A stretch of DNA of 64,000 bases from Mariniflexile maritimum (GCF_009746565.1 NZ_WRPN01000001.1:434001-498000), one strand, 5' to 3'; numbered from the stretch's first letter, positions 1 through 9,499 are shown. Notes: generated from the sequence alone by a model not told the origin. Numbers and translations: made by a program.

Positions 1-2
1 GC

Positions 3-440
3 GAATGGATCTGGATTTCGTGCAACTACACGCCCTTTATGACATTGGTGAAAAAAGATGGCTGCGAATATGCCGACGGCGGTTTGGGCAATATGGTGCC
101 CATTGAAGAAGCCATCAATAGAGGCGCCACCGAGGTTGATGCCATTATATTGCAAACAGAGACCAACCAATTCAACAGGTTGCCCTCCCGAAATCCGTTT
201 GCGTTGTTAACAAACATGTTTAGTTTTATGTTGGATCGTATCGAATCGCAAAACATCCGCATCGGAAAATTTACGGCAAGCCACAATGAAGCCATCATTA
301 ATTTTTATTATGCGCCCACGGTTTTAACCACCAATTCGCTTATTTTCAACAAGGAAAAAATGACGCAATGGTGGCAAAGTGGCTATAATTTTGCAAAATT
401 CAAAAATCAGGAAGTGAGTCAACTAGAAAGTAAATTATGA
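3..440 (+). CDS. Patatin-like phospholipase, C-terminal part (cut by window edge)
   Basis: The open frame runs in from the left edge without a stop, so the ATG at 39 is internal and the true start lies outside the window. The visible part reads EWIWISCNYTPFM and then YADGGLG. This matches, residue by residue in places, the second half of the patatin-like gene that follows (EWIWISCNYIPFM, YADGAFG). The DG[GA] motif carries the catalytic Asp of the Ser-Asp dyad in patatin-type lipid acyl hydrolases. The N-terminal glycine-rich oxyanion loop and GxSxG motif are not visible. The stop overlaps the next start (ATGA), which suggests translational coupling. It is likely a tandem duplicate of the next gene. 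Confidence 0.85.
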   Translation, partial: EWIWISCNYTPFMTLVKKDGCEYADGGLGNMVPIEEAINRGATEVDAIILQTETNQFNRLPSRNPFALLTNMFSFMLDRIESQNIRIGKFTASHNEAIINFYYAPTVLTTNSLIFNKEKMTQWWQSGYNFAKFKNQEVSQLESKL

Positions 441-1348
441 GGGCATTGGTAATTTCGGGCGGTGGCAGTAAAGGCGCGTATGCCGGCGGTGTTGCACAAT
501 ATTTGATAAAGGAAAAAGGGCATCAATACAATTTGTTCTTAGGAACGTCCACAGGCAGTTTGTTGGTGCCCCACATTGCTGCCGATAAAATAGATAAGAT
601 TTATGAGGTGTTTACCGATGTGAAACAAAGCAACATTTTTAGCATTAATCCGTTTAGGGTGCGGAAAAAAGGCGATAGGGAATATGTTTCCATCAACTTT
701 TTAAACTCTATCTGGCAGTTTATGAAAATGAAGCGCACTTTTGGCGAAAGCAAAGCCTTGAAGCGTTATTTGAAAAAGCATTTTACCGAGGAAGAATTCA
801 ATTTTATTAGAACCACCAAGGAAGATGTGATTGTAACGGTTTCAAACCTGTCCAAAAACATCGTAGAGTATAAGTCCATTAAAGAATGTACTTATGATGA
901 ATTTTGCGAATGGATTTGGATTTCCTGCAACTATATACCATTCATGTCGTTGGCAAAAGTAAACGGTTTTGAGTATGCCGATGGTGCTTTTGGTTGTGTG
1001 GTGCCCATTCGGGAAGCCATTCAACGGGGCGCAACTGAAATTGACGCCGTTGTTTTAGAATCGGAAAACCTAGAGTATATGAAGGTTCTGGGGAAAAACC
1101 CGTTTTCATTGATGCTAAATCTATTCGGCCATCTTTTGGACCAAGTGGAACGAAGCGATATTTTAATTGGCAAACTAGCGGCCAAAAATAGGCAGGTAAA
1201 ACTTAATTTATACTATACACCTTCAAAACTTACAGAAAACTCATTGATTTTCAACAAAAAACTAATGCAATCGTGGTGGGAACAAGGGTTTGAATATGCA
1301 AAAAACAAGGACAAGGAAGCCATGTCCAATGAATTGCGCATCGATTAG
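437..1348 (+). CDS. Patatin-like phospholipase
   Basis: This 303-residue protein has the complete patatin signature. A glycine-rich oxyanion loop (GGGSKGAYAGG) lies near residues 8-18, the nucleophile elbow GTSTG has its Ser near 38, and YADGA has its Asp near 182. Patatin-family proteins hydrolyse acyl chains from phospholipids or other lipids, and the substrate here cannot be read from sequence. No signal peptide is obvious, so a cytoplasmic or membrane-associated site is likely. The gene overlaps the preceding homologue by 4 bp (ATGA), and the two appear to be a tandem duplicated pair in one transcript. It is followed tail-to-tail by an unrelated minus-strand gene. Confidence 0.9.
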   Translation: MRALVISGGGSKGAYAGGVAQYLIKEKGHQYNLFLGTSTGSLLVPHIAADKIDKIYEVFTDVKQSNIFSINPFRVRKKGDREYVSINFLNSIWQFMKMKRTFGESKALKRYLKKHFTEEEFNFIRTTKEDVIVTVSNLSKNIVEYKSIKECTYDEFCEWIWISCNYIPFMSLAKVNGFEYADGAFGCVVPIREAIQRGATEIDAVVLESENLEYMKVLGKNPFSLMLNLFGHLLDQVERSDILIGKLAAKNRQVKLNLYYTPSKLTENSLIFNKKLMQSWWEQGFEYAKNKDKEAMSNELRID

Positions 1349-1349
1349 G

Positions 1350-1871
1350 CTACCAAATATCGGTTACTTCATCTTTTATAAACGAAAGGGCAGCGTCGCT
1401 GGGTGAGCGGCGTTCCATCATTTCGGTTAAAACCACTTCCCTAAGCTTGTTTGCGGTATCGGTTTTTTCCAATAAACTGGCTTTTCTAATCAACTGGATG
1501 GTTGCGTTTTTGGCAGCGTTTATAATGTTCCAGCACTTCTCTGAGATATAAATTTGTTGCGATAGGTTGTGCTCAAATTCTTGTTCAATGCTTTGTATAA
1601 GTAAAGCTTCGTAATTATCTTTATTTGAATCTATTGGAGCTACCCGTATTAATAATTTTGAGGGTTTAATACGCTCTAAAAACAATACCATGCGTTCATA
1701 GGCCTGCAAACGTGTGGGCAGCGCATTAACTTGCAAATCTTTTTTTAACAGATACCGGCGGCGGCCATCTTCATTTTTTGTGTGTTCCTTGAAAAAATAA
1801 TAGGCAATCAGTCCGGTAATCACCGAAGGGATGGCATATAAAAGCAGGTCTATAATTCGGTCGGTATCCAT
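1350..1871 (-). CDS. Conserved hypothetical protein with one N-terminal membrane segment
   Basis: I do not recognise a named family. The 173-residue product has one hydrophobic segment near residues 7-27 (LLLYAIPSVITGLIAYYFF), then a charged stretch (KNEDGRRRYLLKKDL). The rest is a mainly helical, charged soluble domain rich in Glu, Lys and Leu. This suggests a cytoplasmic domain anchored by one membrane helix. The start at 1871 leaves about 130 bp to the divergent AsmA-like gene. The composition matches the neighbours, so there is no sign of transfer. Small anchored proteins of this kind are common in Flavobacteriaceae, and the function is unknown. Confidence 0.75.
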   Translation of the reverse strand: MDTDRIIDLLLYAIPSVITGLIAYYFFKEHTKNEDGRRRYLLKKDLQVNALPTRLQAYERMVLFLERIKPSKLLIRVAPIDSNKDNYEALLIQSIEQEFEHNLSQQIYISEKCWNIINAAKNATIQLIRKASLLEKTDTANKLREVVLTEMMERRSPSDAALSFIKDEVTDIW

Positions 1872-2004
1872 GTAATTTTATCGATTTGGGTTAAAAATTA
1901 GTTTGTTATTACCAACCAAATATAAACATTCTTTTAATTTTTGCATATACTTGATGAAATATGTCTTTGTTAATAACAGACATTTTTTAGAAGTGTTTTT
2001 AAAT

Positions 2005-3561
2005 ATGCCTGAAAAACCAAAAAAAATAGCAATAGGAGTTGTAGTAACGCTACTTGTGCTTGCAACAGGTATTTTTGCGCTCAATTATTATATTGAGAGC
2101 AAGCTGAAAAAAGAGATTGCAGGCTTACCCAACAACATAAAAATAGCGTACAAGGCCATTGAGGTAAATTCCTTAAAAGGGAAACTACACTTTGTAAACC
2201 CTCAGGTTTCTGTGTATGGGAAAACAACCGGAACCGTTAATTTAAAGACTGAATTACAAAGTTTTACCATTGATGATGTCAATTATTGGGACTATCTTTT
2301 GAATAACAAAATAAGCATTGAAAACATCATTTTCAACCAACCTAAGGTAACGTATTACCATAACGAAGAAGTAAAATCAAAATCGTATGGCAACGTTTTT
2401 AAAAACCCATTCGATAAATTCATTCATATTGAAAACCTTCAAATCAACAATGGAACCATCAAGGTTTTTAACGCGCCGACCGATTCATTAATGCTTCAAT
2501 CTGAAAAAATCGATTTTAAGTTCAGCAGCGTTCAAATAGAAAAGAAAAGCAATAAAAAATCGATTTCATATCAGAATTTCAGTTTTTATAGCACAAATCT
2601 ATTTTATCGGTTAAATACGTTTGATAATTTGCTTGTGGAACATCTTACTATCAGTCCAAAAACCTCAAAAATAAAAGGGCTGCGTATTAAAACCAAATAC
2701 AAAAAGGAGCAATTGTCAAAGTTGCTATCAACAGAACGCGATCATTTCGATTTGTCAGTTGATTCGTTGGTTGTAAAAAATCAAGATTTCGGTTTTAAGC
2801 ACGATGCTAATTTTTATTTTAAAAGCGAACGGGTTGATTTTTTTGCTCCTGATTTTGATATTTATAGAGATAAATTAGTTTCAGACGACCTAACATACAA
2901 ACCCTTATACAGCAAAATGTTAAGAGATATAAAGTTTAGTCTTACTTTAAACAAAGTGATTTTAAATGATGGAAAAATAAGTTACACCGAAAAAGTGAAG
3001 GAAGGTACCCAAGGTGGCAAATTGGAGTTTTCAAAATTACATGCAAAAATTAAAAACTTAAGCAATACATACAAGGACACGCTAACTGTAATTAACGTTA
3101 GTGCCATTTTTATGGAAACAACGCACATAAAAGTAACTTGGAGTTTTGATGTGAATACTACAACCGATGCATTTCTGTACAAAGCGGAACTCGGTACATT
3201 GGCAGCCCAAGCCATGAACCAATTTATGGAACCCAACCTAAATGTGGCTTTAAAGGGAATTATCGATAAAACCTACTTCACGATAAGTGGCAACGACCGT
3301 ATCTCGCAAATTGATTTAAAGTTGAAATACGACCATTTTGATGTGGTGGTACTAAAACAAAATGGCAAGGAAGAAAACAAATTTTTATCGGGCTTGGTCA
3401 ATCTTTTCGTATCTAAGGATAGCAAAAAAGATTCCGGTTCATTTCGCTATGGCTCAAAAACAGATGTTGAGAGAGATCAAACAAAATCGGTTTTTAACTA
3501 CCAATGGCTCAATATCAAGGCAGGATTGTTAAATGCGATGACGGGCGATGGCAAAAAATGA
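2005..3561 (+). CDS. AsmA/DUF748-like membrane-anchored protein
   Basis: I place the start at the ATG at 2005 (MPEKPKKIAIG), not at upstream in-frame codons. It puts a short basic stretch directly before the single hydrophobic helix (residues about 9-29, VVVTLLVLATGIFALNYYI), as expected for an N-terminal signal anchor. The following roughly 490 residues are beta-rich with no catalytic motif. Phrases such as FTIDDVNYWDYL and IENIIFNQPKV resemble the AsmA/DUF748 superfamily of periplasmic bridge-like proteins involved in envelope lipid transport or outer-membrane assembly. The family assignment is by general appearance only. It stands alone on the plus strand, upstream of the helicase gene. 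Confidence 0.7.
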   Translation: MPEKPKKIAIGVVVTLLVLATGIFALNYYIESKLKKEIAGLPNNIKIAYKAIEVNSLKGKLHFVNPQVSVYGKTTGTVNLKTELQSFTIDDVNYWDYLLNNKISIENIIFNQPKVTYYHNEEVKSKSYGNVFKNPFDKFIHIENLQINNGTIKVFNAPTDSLMLQSEKIDFKFSSVQIEKKSNKKSISYQNFSFYSTNLFYRLNTFDNLLVEHLTISPKTSKIKGLRIKTKYKKEQLSKLLSTERDHFDLSVDSLVVKNQDFGFKHDANFYFKSERVDFFAPDFDIYRDKLVSDDLTYKPLYSKMLRDIKFSLTLNKVILNDGKISYTEKVKEGTQGGKLEFSKLHAKIKNLSNTYKDTLTVINVSAIFMETTHIKVTWSFDVNTTTDAFLYKAELGTLAAQAMNQFMEPNLNVALKGIIDKTYFTISGNDRISQIDLKLKYDHFDVVVLKQNGKEENKFLSGLVNLFVSKDSKKDSGSFRYGSKTDVERDQTKSVFNYQWLNIKAGLLNAMTGDGKK

Positions 3562-3657
3562 AAACAGCAATTAACCAAATATGTTTATAATTATTAATAA
3601 ATCGCGCCACATATAAGCCCAACATTGGTTATTTTCACGTCGTAAAATGAAAATGAA

Positions 3658-5997
3658 TTGGAAACGTATTTAAGTCAGTTAAACGAGGCGCAATTAGAGC
3701 CCACCATCCAAAAAGATGGCCCCATGATCATAATTGCCGGTGCAGGCTCGGGCAAAACCCGTGTGCTAACCTATCGTATTGCCTATTTAATGAGCGAGGG
3801 CATCGACCCTTTTAATATTTTATCGCTTACCTTCACCAATAAAGCGGCCCGTGAAATGAAGGATCGTATCGCTAAAATTGTGGGAAATAGCGAAGCCAAA
3901 AACTTGTGGATGGGCACTTTTCACTCGGTGTTCGCCAAAATTCTGCGCATTGAAGCCGATAAGTTGGGCTACCCCGCAAACTTCACCATTTATGATACGC
4001 AAGATTCCGATAGGTTGATAGCTTCCATCATCAAGGAAATGAATTTGGATAAGGATATTTATAAGCACAAGCAGGTGCGTTCCCGCATTTCTTCCTACAA
4101 AAACAGCTTGATAACGGTACGCGCGTATTTTCAAAATCCCGAACTCATAGAAGCCGATACCATGGCAAGACGACCCCGTTTGGGCGATATTTACAAAGAA
4201 TATGTAGAACGCTGTTTTAAGGCAGGTGCCATGGATTTTGACGATTTGCTATTGAAAACCAACGAATTGCTCACACGTTTTCCAGAAGTGTTAATGAAAT
4301 ACCAAAACCGCTTTAAGTATATTTTGGTGGACGAGTACCAAGATACCAACCACTCGCAATACTTAATTGTTAGGGCGCTGTCCGATAAATTTCAAAATAT
4401 CTGTGTGGTGGGCGACGATGCACAAAGTATTTATGCCTTTCGTGGTGCCAACATCAACAATATTTTAAACTTTCAGAAAGATTATGACGATGTAAAAGTT
4501 TTTAGGTTGGAACAAAATTACCGCTCGACCAAAAACATCGTAAATGCGGCCAACTCCATCATTGATAAAAACCAAACAAAATTGGACAAAGTAGTTTGGA
4601 CGGCCAATGAGGAAGGCAATAAAATAATTGTAAACCGCTCGCTTACCGATGGCGATGAAGGGCGTTTTGTAGCAAGCACCATTTGGGAAAACAAAATGCA
4701 ACACCAATTAAAAGACAGCGATTTTGCAGTGCTGTACCGAACCAATGCCCAATCGCGTGCCATCGAGGATGCTTTGCGAAAACGGGATATTCCGTATCGC
4801 ATTTATGGTGGCCTATCTTTCTATCAGCGTAAGGAAATAAAAGATGTGCTGGCATATTTGCGCTTGGTTATAAACCCTGCCGATGAGGAAGCGTTGAAAC
4901 GGGTTATAAATTTCCCCGGAAGGGGCATTGGCGATACCACCATCGATAAATTGGTTGTGGCAGCCAACAGTTACAAGCGTTCTATTTTTGAAGTGATGAA
5001 GCACATTGATAAAACGAATGTAAATATCAACTCAGGTACCAAAGCAAAATTACAGGATTTTGTAACAATGATTGAGAGCTATCAAGTTTTAAATCAAACG
5101 GCCGATGTTTTTGAGCTTGCAGAACACGTAACCAGGACAAGCGGTTTAATTCGCGAATTTAAAAAAGATGGAACGCCCGAAGGTGTTACCAGAATGGAAA
5201 ATATTGAAGAACTTTTAAACGGTATGAAAGATTTCGTGGAAGGGCAGAAAGAAGTGGCCGATACCACAGGATCCTTAACCGAATTTTTGGAAGATGTGGC
5301 TTTGTCCACCGATGCCGATGCCGATAAAGGCGACCCGAACCATGTGGCATTAATGACTATACATTTGGCCAAGGGTTTAGAGTTTCCGTATGTATTTATA
5401 GTTGGTTTGGAAGAAGATTTATTCCCGAGTGCCATGAGTATGGGCACACGTAGTGAACTGGAAGAAGAACGCCGCCTTTTTTACGTTGCGTTAACACGTG
5501 CCGAAAAACAAGCGTATTTAACCTATGCCTTGTCGCGTTACCGTTGGGGAAAATTGGTAGATTCTGAACCTAGCCGTTTTATTGAGGAAATTGATGCCCA
5601 ATACTTGGATGTTGTTACGCCCATTGAAGAACGTCGTTTCAACCCCATGCTAGATGTCGATATTTTTGGTGATGTTGAACCTCAAAATACAATGAGGTTT
5701 AAACCCGCCAAACAAGCCGTATTCAAGAAAGGGCCCGCTTCAAAAGAAGAACCTATTAAAAATCAAATAACAACGCCCAAAAACCTGAAGCCTGTTACAG
5801 CATCAGGTAGCGAAAACGTGAATTTGTTCGATAGCAAATTGGCCGTTGGAAACGTGGTGAAGCACATGCGTTTTGGTACCGGCGAAGTGGTTAAAATAGA
5901 AGGTACAGGTGCCGATGTGAAAGCGGAAATAAACTTTCAGCATGGAGGTGTTAAAAAACTATTGTTGCGTTTTGCAAAACTGGAAGTTATAGGGTAA
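3658..5997 (+). CDS. uvrD: UvrD/PcrA-type ATP-dependent 3'-5' DNA helicase (TTG start)
   Basis: This superfamily 1A helicase has 779 residues. It unwinds DNA in nucleotide-excision and mismatch repair and clears replication blocks. All main motifs are visible: Walker A GAGSGKT (about residues 28-34), Walker B VDEYQDT, motif III GDDAQSIYAFRGA, motif IV QNYRS, motif V TIHLAKGLEF and motif VI YVALTRA. The C-terminus (VGNVVKHMRFGTGEVVKIEG) resembles the Tudor-like RNA-polymerase-binding tail of PcrA/UvrD. The start must be TTG at 3658, because the frame closes at a TAA at 3643 and no ATG lies between. The nearby ATGs at 3647 and 3653 are in another frame that ends after a few codons. Confidence 0.93.
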   Translation: METYLSQLNEAQLEPTIQKDGPMIIIAGAGSGKTRVLTYRIAYLMSEGIDPFNILSLTFTNKAAREMKDRIAKIVGNSEAKNLWMGTFHSVFAKILRIEADKLGYPANFTIYDTQDSDRLIASIIKEMNLDKDIYKHKQVRSRISSYKNSLITVRAYFQNPELIEADTMARRPRLGDIYKEYVERCFKAGAMDFDDLLLKTNELLTRFPEVLMKYQNRFKYILVDEYQDTNHSQYLIVRALSDKFQNICVVGDDAQSIYAFRGANINNILNFQKDYDDVKVFRLEQNYRSTKNIVNAANSIIDKNQTKLDKVVWTANEEGNKIIVNRSLTDGDEGRFVASTIWENKMQHQLKDSDFAVLYRTNAQSRAIEDALRKRDIPYRIYGGLSFYQRKEIKDVLAYLRLVINPADEEALKRVINFPGRGIGDTTIDKLVVAANSYKRSIFEVMKHIDKTNVNINSGTKAKLQDFVTMIESYQVLNQTADVFELAEHVTRTSGLIREFKKDGTPEGVTRMENIEELLNGMKDFVEGQKEVADTTGSLTEFLEDVALSTDADADKGDPNHVALMTIHLAKGLEFPYVFIVGLEEDLFPSAMSMGTRSELEEERRLFYVALTRAEKQAYLTYALSRYRWGKLVDSEPSRFIEEIDAQYLDVVTPIEERRFNPMLDVDIFGDVEPQNTMRFKPAKQAVFKKGPASKEEPIKNQITTPKNLKPVTASGSENVNLFDSKLAVGNVVKHMRFGTGEVVKIEGTGADVKAEINFQHGGVKKLLLRFAKLEVIG

Positions 5998-6002
5998 ATA
6001 GA

Positions 6003-6962
6003 TTACTTGATCATACGAACCGAATTTATGTGTCCGTTGCCATCATATTCTTTAACACTATTGTTGGGGTCGGTAATCCATTCCCCATCCACAATAAATT
6101 TATAATGGTGCTTACCGCCCGATAATGGTACTACATATTTCCAGCCATAATCTGTTTTTTGCATTACAAAATCGCTTTCGTTCCAATTGTTAAACGAGCC
6201 TGCTAAAATCACTTTTTTAGCGTTTGTATAACCTCTTAGCTTAAAAGCGGTATATTCCTGGATGTCTAAAACCGAGTTGAATTCGTTATACTCATTTCTT
6301 TTTTTATGAATGTTGTTGGGGTCTTCCATCCACCGGCCATCTACAATAAAGCGGTATTCATAGGTTCCGGGTTTTATCTGTAAAGTAAGTTCCCAACCAT
6401 CCTTGTTTTTTTTCATTGAAAACAGCTTCTCGTTCCATTTATTGAAAGAACCCGTTACTATTACTTTTTTTGCGTTGGTAAAACCACGAAGTTTAAAACT
6501 GGCATTGCCGTTTTCGTTGGGGTATGCGGTGTACATCTTTAAATTATAAACACCAAGTCTGTATCCATTTTTGGAGGCCTTTTCAATATTCGAATCATAG
6601 CGTGAAGGTTCGGCCCAATAGGTGTTGTTGATGATGAACTTAAATTCCCAGGAAAATTCATCATTAAAATCGGTGATGCTTTTTCTTAATTCATATTTAT
6701 ACTCATTTATTTTTTTCATGTACCAGTTATCTCTGGACCAATTGTTAAATTCGCCCGAAACAACCACGTTTTTTATATTAAAATCATTAAAATCAAGCAC
6801 TTGCCCAGTATGTTCTTTTGTAAATTTTGTGTAGTCGCGTACATCAAAAGAAAATACAACCGTATCGCCTTCAATTTTATAACCCTTGAAGCGCTCGTTT
6901 TGTGCATAAGAAAAGAAACTTATGATAACAAAAAGGAAACTATGTAATTTTAAATAGGACAT
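6003..6962 (-). CDS. Secreted protein with three tandem glycogen-binding-like (CBM48/E-set) repeats
   Basis: The 319-residue product starts with a signal peptide ending near FFSYAQ. Three repeats of about 90 residues follow. Each has the pattern V-x-x-x-G-x-F-N-x-W ... W/Y-x-x-x-V/L ... Y-x-F-I-V/I-D/N-G/N-x-W. Examples are SGEFNNWSRDNWYM, TGSFNKWNEKLFSM and AGSFNNWNESDFVM, followed by FKFIINNTYW, YRFIVDGRWMEDP and YKFIVDGEWITDP. These are the hallmarks of the CBM48/AMPK-beta glycogen-binding domain. No catalytic domain is attached, so it probably binds glycan in the periplasm or at the surface. Its start lies 2 bp after the stop of the retropepsin-like gene, so the two are one operon. Confidence 0.85.
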   Translation of the reverse strand: MSYLKLHSFLFVIISFFSYAQNERFKGYKIEGDTVVFSFDVRDYTKFTKEHTGQVLDFNDFNIKNVVVSGEFNNWSRDNWYMKKINEYKYELRKSITDFNDEFSWEFKFIINNTYWAEPSRYDSNIEKASKNGYRLGVYNLKMYTAYPNENGNASFKLRGFTNAKKVIVTGSFNKWNEKLFSMKKNKDGWELTLQIKPGTYEYRFIVDGRWMEDPNNIHKKRNEYNEFNSVLDIQEYTAFKLRGYTNAKKVILAGSFNNWNESDFVMQKTDYGWKYVVPLSGGKHHYKFIVDGEWITDPNNSVKEYDGNGHINSVRMIK

Positions 6963-6964
6963 GG

Positions 6965-7927
6965 TTAATTAAACGGGTAATTTATAAAATATAATTTCTT
7001 TTTTTGATAATTGATGATGGTTCTTTTTTGTTCAAAAAATGCGTAGCCTAAAATACCGTCCAAATCGGTGCCAAAAGCCTCGTTCATTTTATTCAAATTG
7101 GTTATTACGGTGTACATAGGGCCAAAATAAACCGTTTCACTTAATTTAACACGATACAATTTTCCTGCCAAAACTTCAATTTTCTTATCGCTTGCCGCTC
7201 CAGACAGCAATAACCGTTTTATTGGTTTAAATTGTTGGAGCACTTTTTTGTTGATGCTTTTGTTTATTTGGTTAAATTCGGCTGCCGTATCCAAACCAAA
7301 CGTTATATTTTGGTCGTTAACCGTACCATTGATTACAATAGTATGGTTTTTTAATTTAAAATCTAAGCTATCTATAATTTTTTCCAGATACACATTTTTA
7401 TCCCATTTTTCACCAAAAGCATCTACTTTCGACAAGGTTATTTGGTTGAGATATAGGTCGATGAAAATTTCGTAATCTTTTAAGATATTGTACCCAATAA
7501 CGCCTAATAATTGTATTTTTTTGGCATGTTCTATATGCGATAGGTCGATAACATCCGATACTTTGTTATAAATTTTGAAGTGTTCCAAAGCAAATTCCTT
7601 TATGTATTTTTCATAAGAACTCTCAACAGATTGCAAAACGCCTGATGCATTGCTCTGCTTTCTTTGATGCTCGTAAAATTCTGGAAAATGGACTTTGTTC
7701 AAAATAAGGGTTTCTGAACCTGTATCGATAATAAAATTGCCTTTTTTGTTTGAAATTTCAGCTTCAATTACAATTAAATGATCCACTAATTTAAACGGAA
7801 TCCGGATAGTGTATTCGTTTATAACTTCAGCTTTTGGAAACACGATGGTTTGCGTCATGCCATTGGTAGCACTTAAAAAATGCACACCGAACATAATACA
7901 CCATATACTGAAATAAAACCTTAGCAT
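6965..7927 (-). CDS. Retropepsin-like aspartyl protease-family protein
   Basis: This 320-residue protein has an N-terminal hydrophobic segment, probably a signal peptide. It contains two aspartyl-protease-like halves. The first has FIIDTGSE near residues 66-72, the classic DTGS active-site loop. The second has FGLDTAAE near 210-217, with Ala replacing Gly, and a later LDGILGYAF that resembles the conserved hydrophobic-hydrophobic-Gly element. Such proteins are usually annotated as pepsin/retropepsin-like secreted aspartyl proteases. Whether both aspartates are functional is unclear because of the DTAA variant. It is cotranscribed with the CBM48-repeat gene 2 bp downstream. The substrate is unknown. 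Confidence 0.8.
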   Translation of the reverse strand: MLRFYFSIWCIMFGVHFLSATNGMTQTIVFPKAEVINEYTIRIPFKLVDHLIVIEAEISNKKGNFIIDTGSETLILNKVHFPEFYEHQRKQSNASGVLQSVESSYEKYIKEFALEHFKIYNKVSDVIDLSHIEHAKKIQLLGVIGYNILKDYEIFIDLYLNQITLSKVDAFGEKWDKNVYLEKIIDSLDFKLKNHTIVINGTVNDQNITFGLDTAAEFNQINKSINKKVLQQFKPIKRLLLSGAASDKKIEVLAGKLYRVKLSETVYFGPMYTVITNLNKMNEAFGTDLDGILGYAFFEQKRTIINYQKKKLYFINYPFN

Positions 7928-7968
7928 ATAACTAAGACTAACATACCTGCAATTTGTTACAGTTTTAA

Positions 7969-8832
7969 TTATAAATGTGCTTGTATGAATGCCTTGGTTT
8001 TAATCCAGGTATCCAATAATTCCAATCCAACCCAGCCATGGCCGGCATTTGGGTACAAGGTAAATTGATGCGTTACGTTTAGGGTTTGCAGTTTGTCTTT
8101 TAAAGCTGTGCCTTGCGTTGTGGGAATTAAAGGGTCTTGGCCGCCATAAAATAAAATTGTAGGTGGTGCGCTTGCGGTGGCGCGGTGCAACGGACTTACT
8201 TCTTCCAAAAACGGTATGGAAGCATCAACTCCAAATAAATCTAAAAGCGATTGAAGTTCGGGCGATGTATTATTCAAATAAGCAGGGTCGGTTAAATTGG
8301 TAGGGCCAACAATGCTACATACCATATTAATATTTTTATCACTATCGAAAGCGTAACTCCATAACAGCGCTAAATGCCCACCAGCACTGGTGCCTATAAA
8401 CCCAAAATTATCGGAGATGGTGTATTTTGTTTTATTGGATTTTAAATACTCAATCACCGCCGTTATATCGTCAACCTGCATTGGGTAAGGTTTGTTGTTA
8501 GCGGTTGCCAACCGGTAATTGATGTTAATAACAGCTACGTTTGGTAAATCTTGCCTCACCAAATCCTTTATGGGGTTCATATCGGCCTTATCGCCACCAG
8601 ACCAACCGCCACCATGAACGAGAATAAGGGTTTTTGTTTTTGAAGTTCGCTTTGCGGGCAAGTACATGTCAAAAGTTTGGTTACTGTCATTGCCATAAGA
8701 AATGTTTAGTGATTCGTAATATTTCGAAGGGTTTAGGATGTTATTTGTATCGTCATCGGCAGTTTCATTTGAACAACTAAAACTAAAAATCAATATAATT
8801 ATAGCTAAGAAAATGATTTTAGGATGCTTCAT
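7969..8832 (-). CDS. Lipoprotein alpha/beta-hydrolase (BD-FAE/esterase-like)
   Basis: The product has about 287 residues when started at MKHPKIIF, just before a hydrophobic segment ending IFSFSCS, which looks like a lipobox with its Cys. A longer frame to 8871 exists, but its extra 13 residues would delay the signal and nearly abut the divergent gene. The alpha/beta-hydrolase features are clear: the oxyanion HGGGW, nucleophile elbow GTSAGG, acid residue in GGQDPLIP and His in NAGHGW. This arrangement matches the BD-FAE/acetyl-esterase-like family that deacylates carbohydrates or other esters. It is probably exported and lipid-anchored. The substrate cannot be told from sequence. Confidence 0.85.
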   Translation of the reverse strand: MKHPKIIFLAIIILIFSFSCSNETADDDTNNILNPSKYYESLNISYGNDSNQTFDMYLPAKRTSKTKTLILVHGGGWSGGDKADMNPIKDLVRQDLPNVAVININYRLATANNKPYPMQVDDITAVIEYLKSNKTKYTISDNFGFIGTSAGGHLALLWSYAFDSDKNINMVCSIVGPTNLTDPAYLNNTSPELQSLLDLFGVDASIPFLEEVSPLHRATASAPPTILFYGGQDPLIPTTQGTALKDKLQTLNVTHQFTLYPNAGHGWVGLELLDTWIKTKAFIQAHL

Positions 8833-8878
8833 AACAAAATAATTTTTACTTTTAAAACGTAAAAGCAACATGTTTATT

Positions 8879-9499
8879 ATGGCTGAGTTTGTTAGGATTT
8901 ATGAAGAAAACCCCAATCCAAAGGAAATTGATAGGGTAGTGGCCGTGTTAAAACGTGGCGGCCTTATTATTTATCCCACCGATACGGTTTATGGGTTAGG
9001 CTGCGATATTACCAACTTAAAAGCGCTTGAGCGGGTAGCCCTGATAAAAGGGATTAAGTTGGAAAAATCGAATTTCTCATTTGTTTGCCACGATTTAAGC
9101 AACCTTAGCGATTATGTAAAACAAATCAATACCACCACGTTTAAAATATTAAAACGCGCACTTCCAGGGCCATACACCTTTATTCTTCCGGGTTCCAATT
9201 CGTTGCCAAATCCTTTTAAGAAGAAAAAAACGGTGGGTATTCGGGTACCTGCAAACAATATTGCGCTTGAAATTGTAAAAAAACTAGGCAACCCCATCAT
9301 ATCAACGTCTATCCATGATGAAGATGAAGTTATTGAATACACTACCGATCCGGAACTTATCCTAGAGAAATGGGATAATTTGGTCGATTTGGTTATTGAT
9401 GGTGGTTATGGCGACAATGAAGCTTCAACCGTTATCGATCTTTCAGAAGATGAACCTACGGTAATACGACAAGGGAAAGGCAGTTTGGATATTCTTTAA
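8879..9499 (+). CDS. Sua5/YciO/YrdC-family protein (YciO-like)
   Basis: This 206-residue YrdC-fold protein carries the family motif KRGGLIIYPTDTVYGLGCD, used by threonylcarbamoyl-AMP synthases to bind ATP and make the t6A precursor for tRNA position 37. The segment KSNFSFVCHDLSNLSDYV looks more like the YciO branch than TsaC, whose biochemical role is less certain. I prefer the ATG at 8879 (MAEFVRIY) over 8870, because MFI is not typical and 8870 would overlap the opposite gene's longest possible start. A t6A partner gene, tsaE, lies elsewhere in the window at 54235. A bidirectional terminator follows the gene. Confidence 0.8.
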   Translation: MAEFVRIYEENPNPKEIDRVVAVLKRGGLIIYPTDTVYGLGCDITNLKALERVALIKGIKLEKSNFSFVCHDLSNLSDYVKQINTTTFKILKRALPGPYTFILPGSNSLPNPFKKKKTVGIRVPANNIALEIVKKLGNPIISTSIHDEDEVIEYTTDPELILEKWDNLVDLVIDGGYGDNEASTVIDLSEDEPTVIRQGKGSLDIL

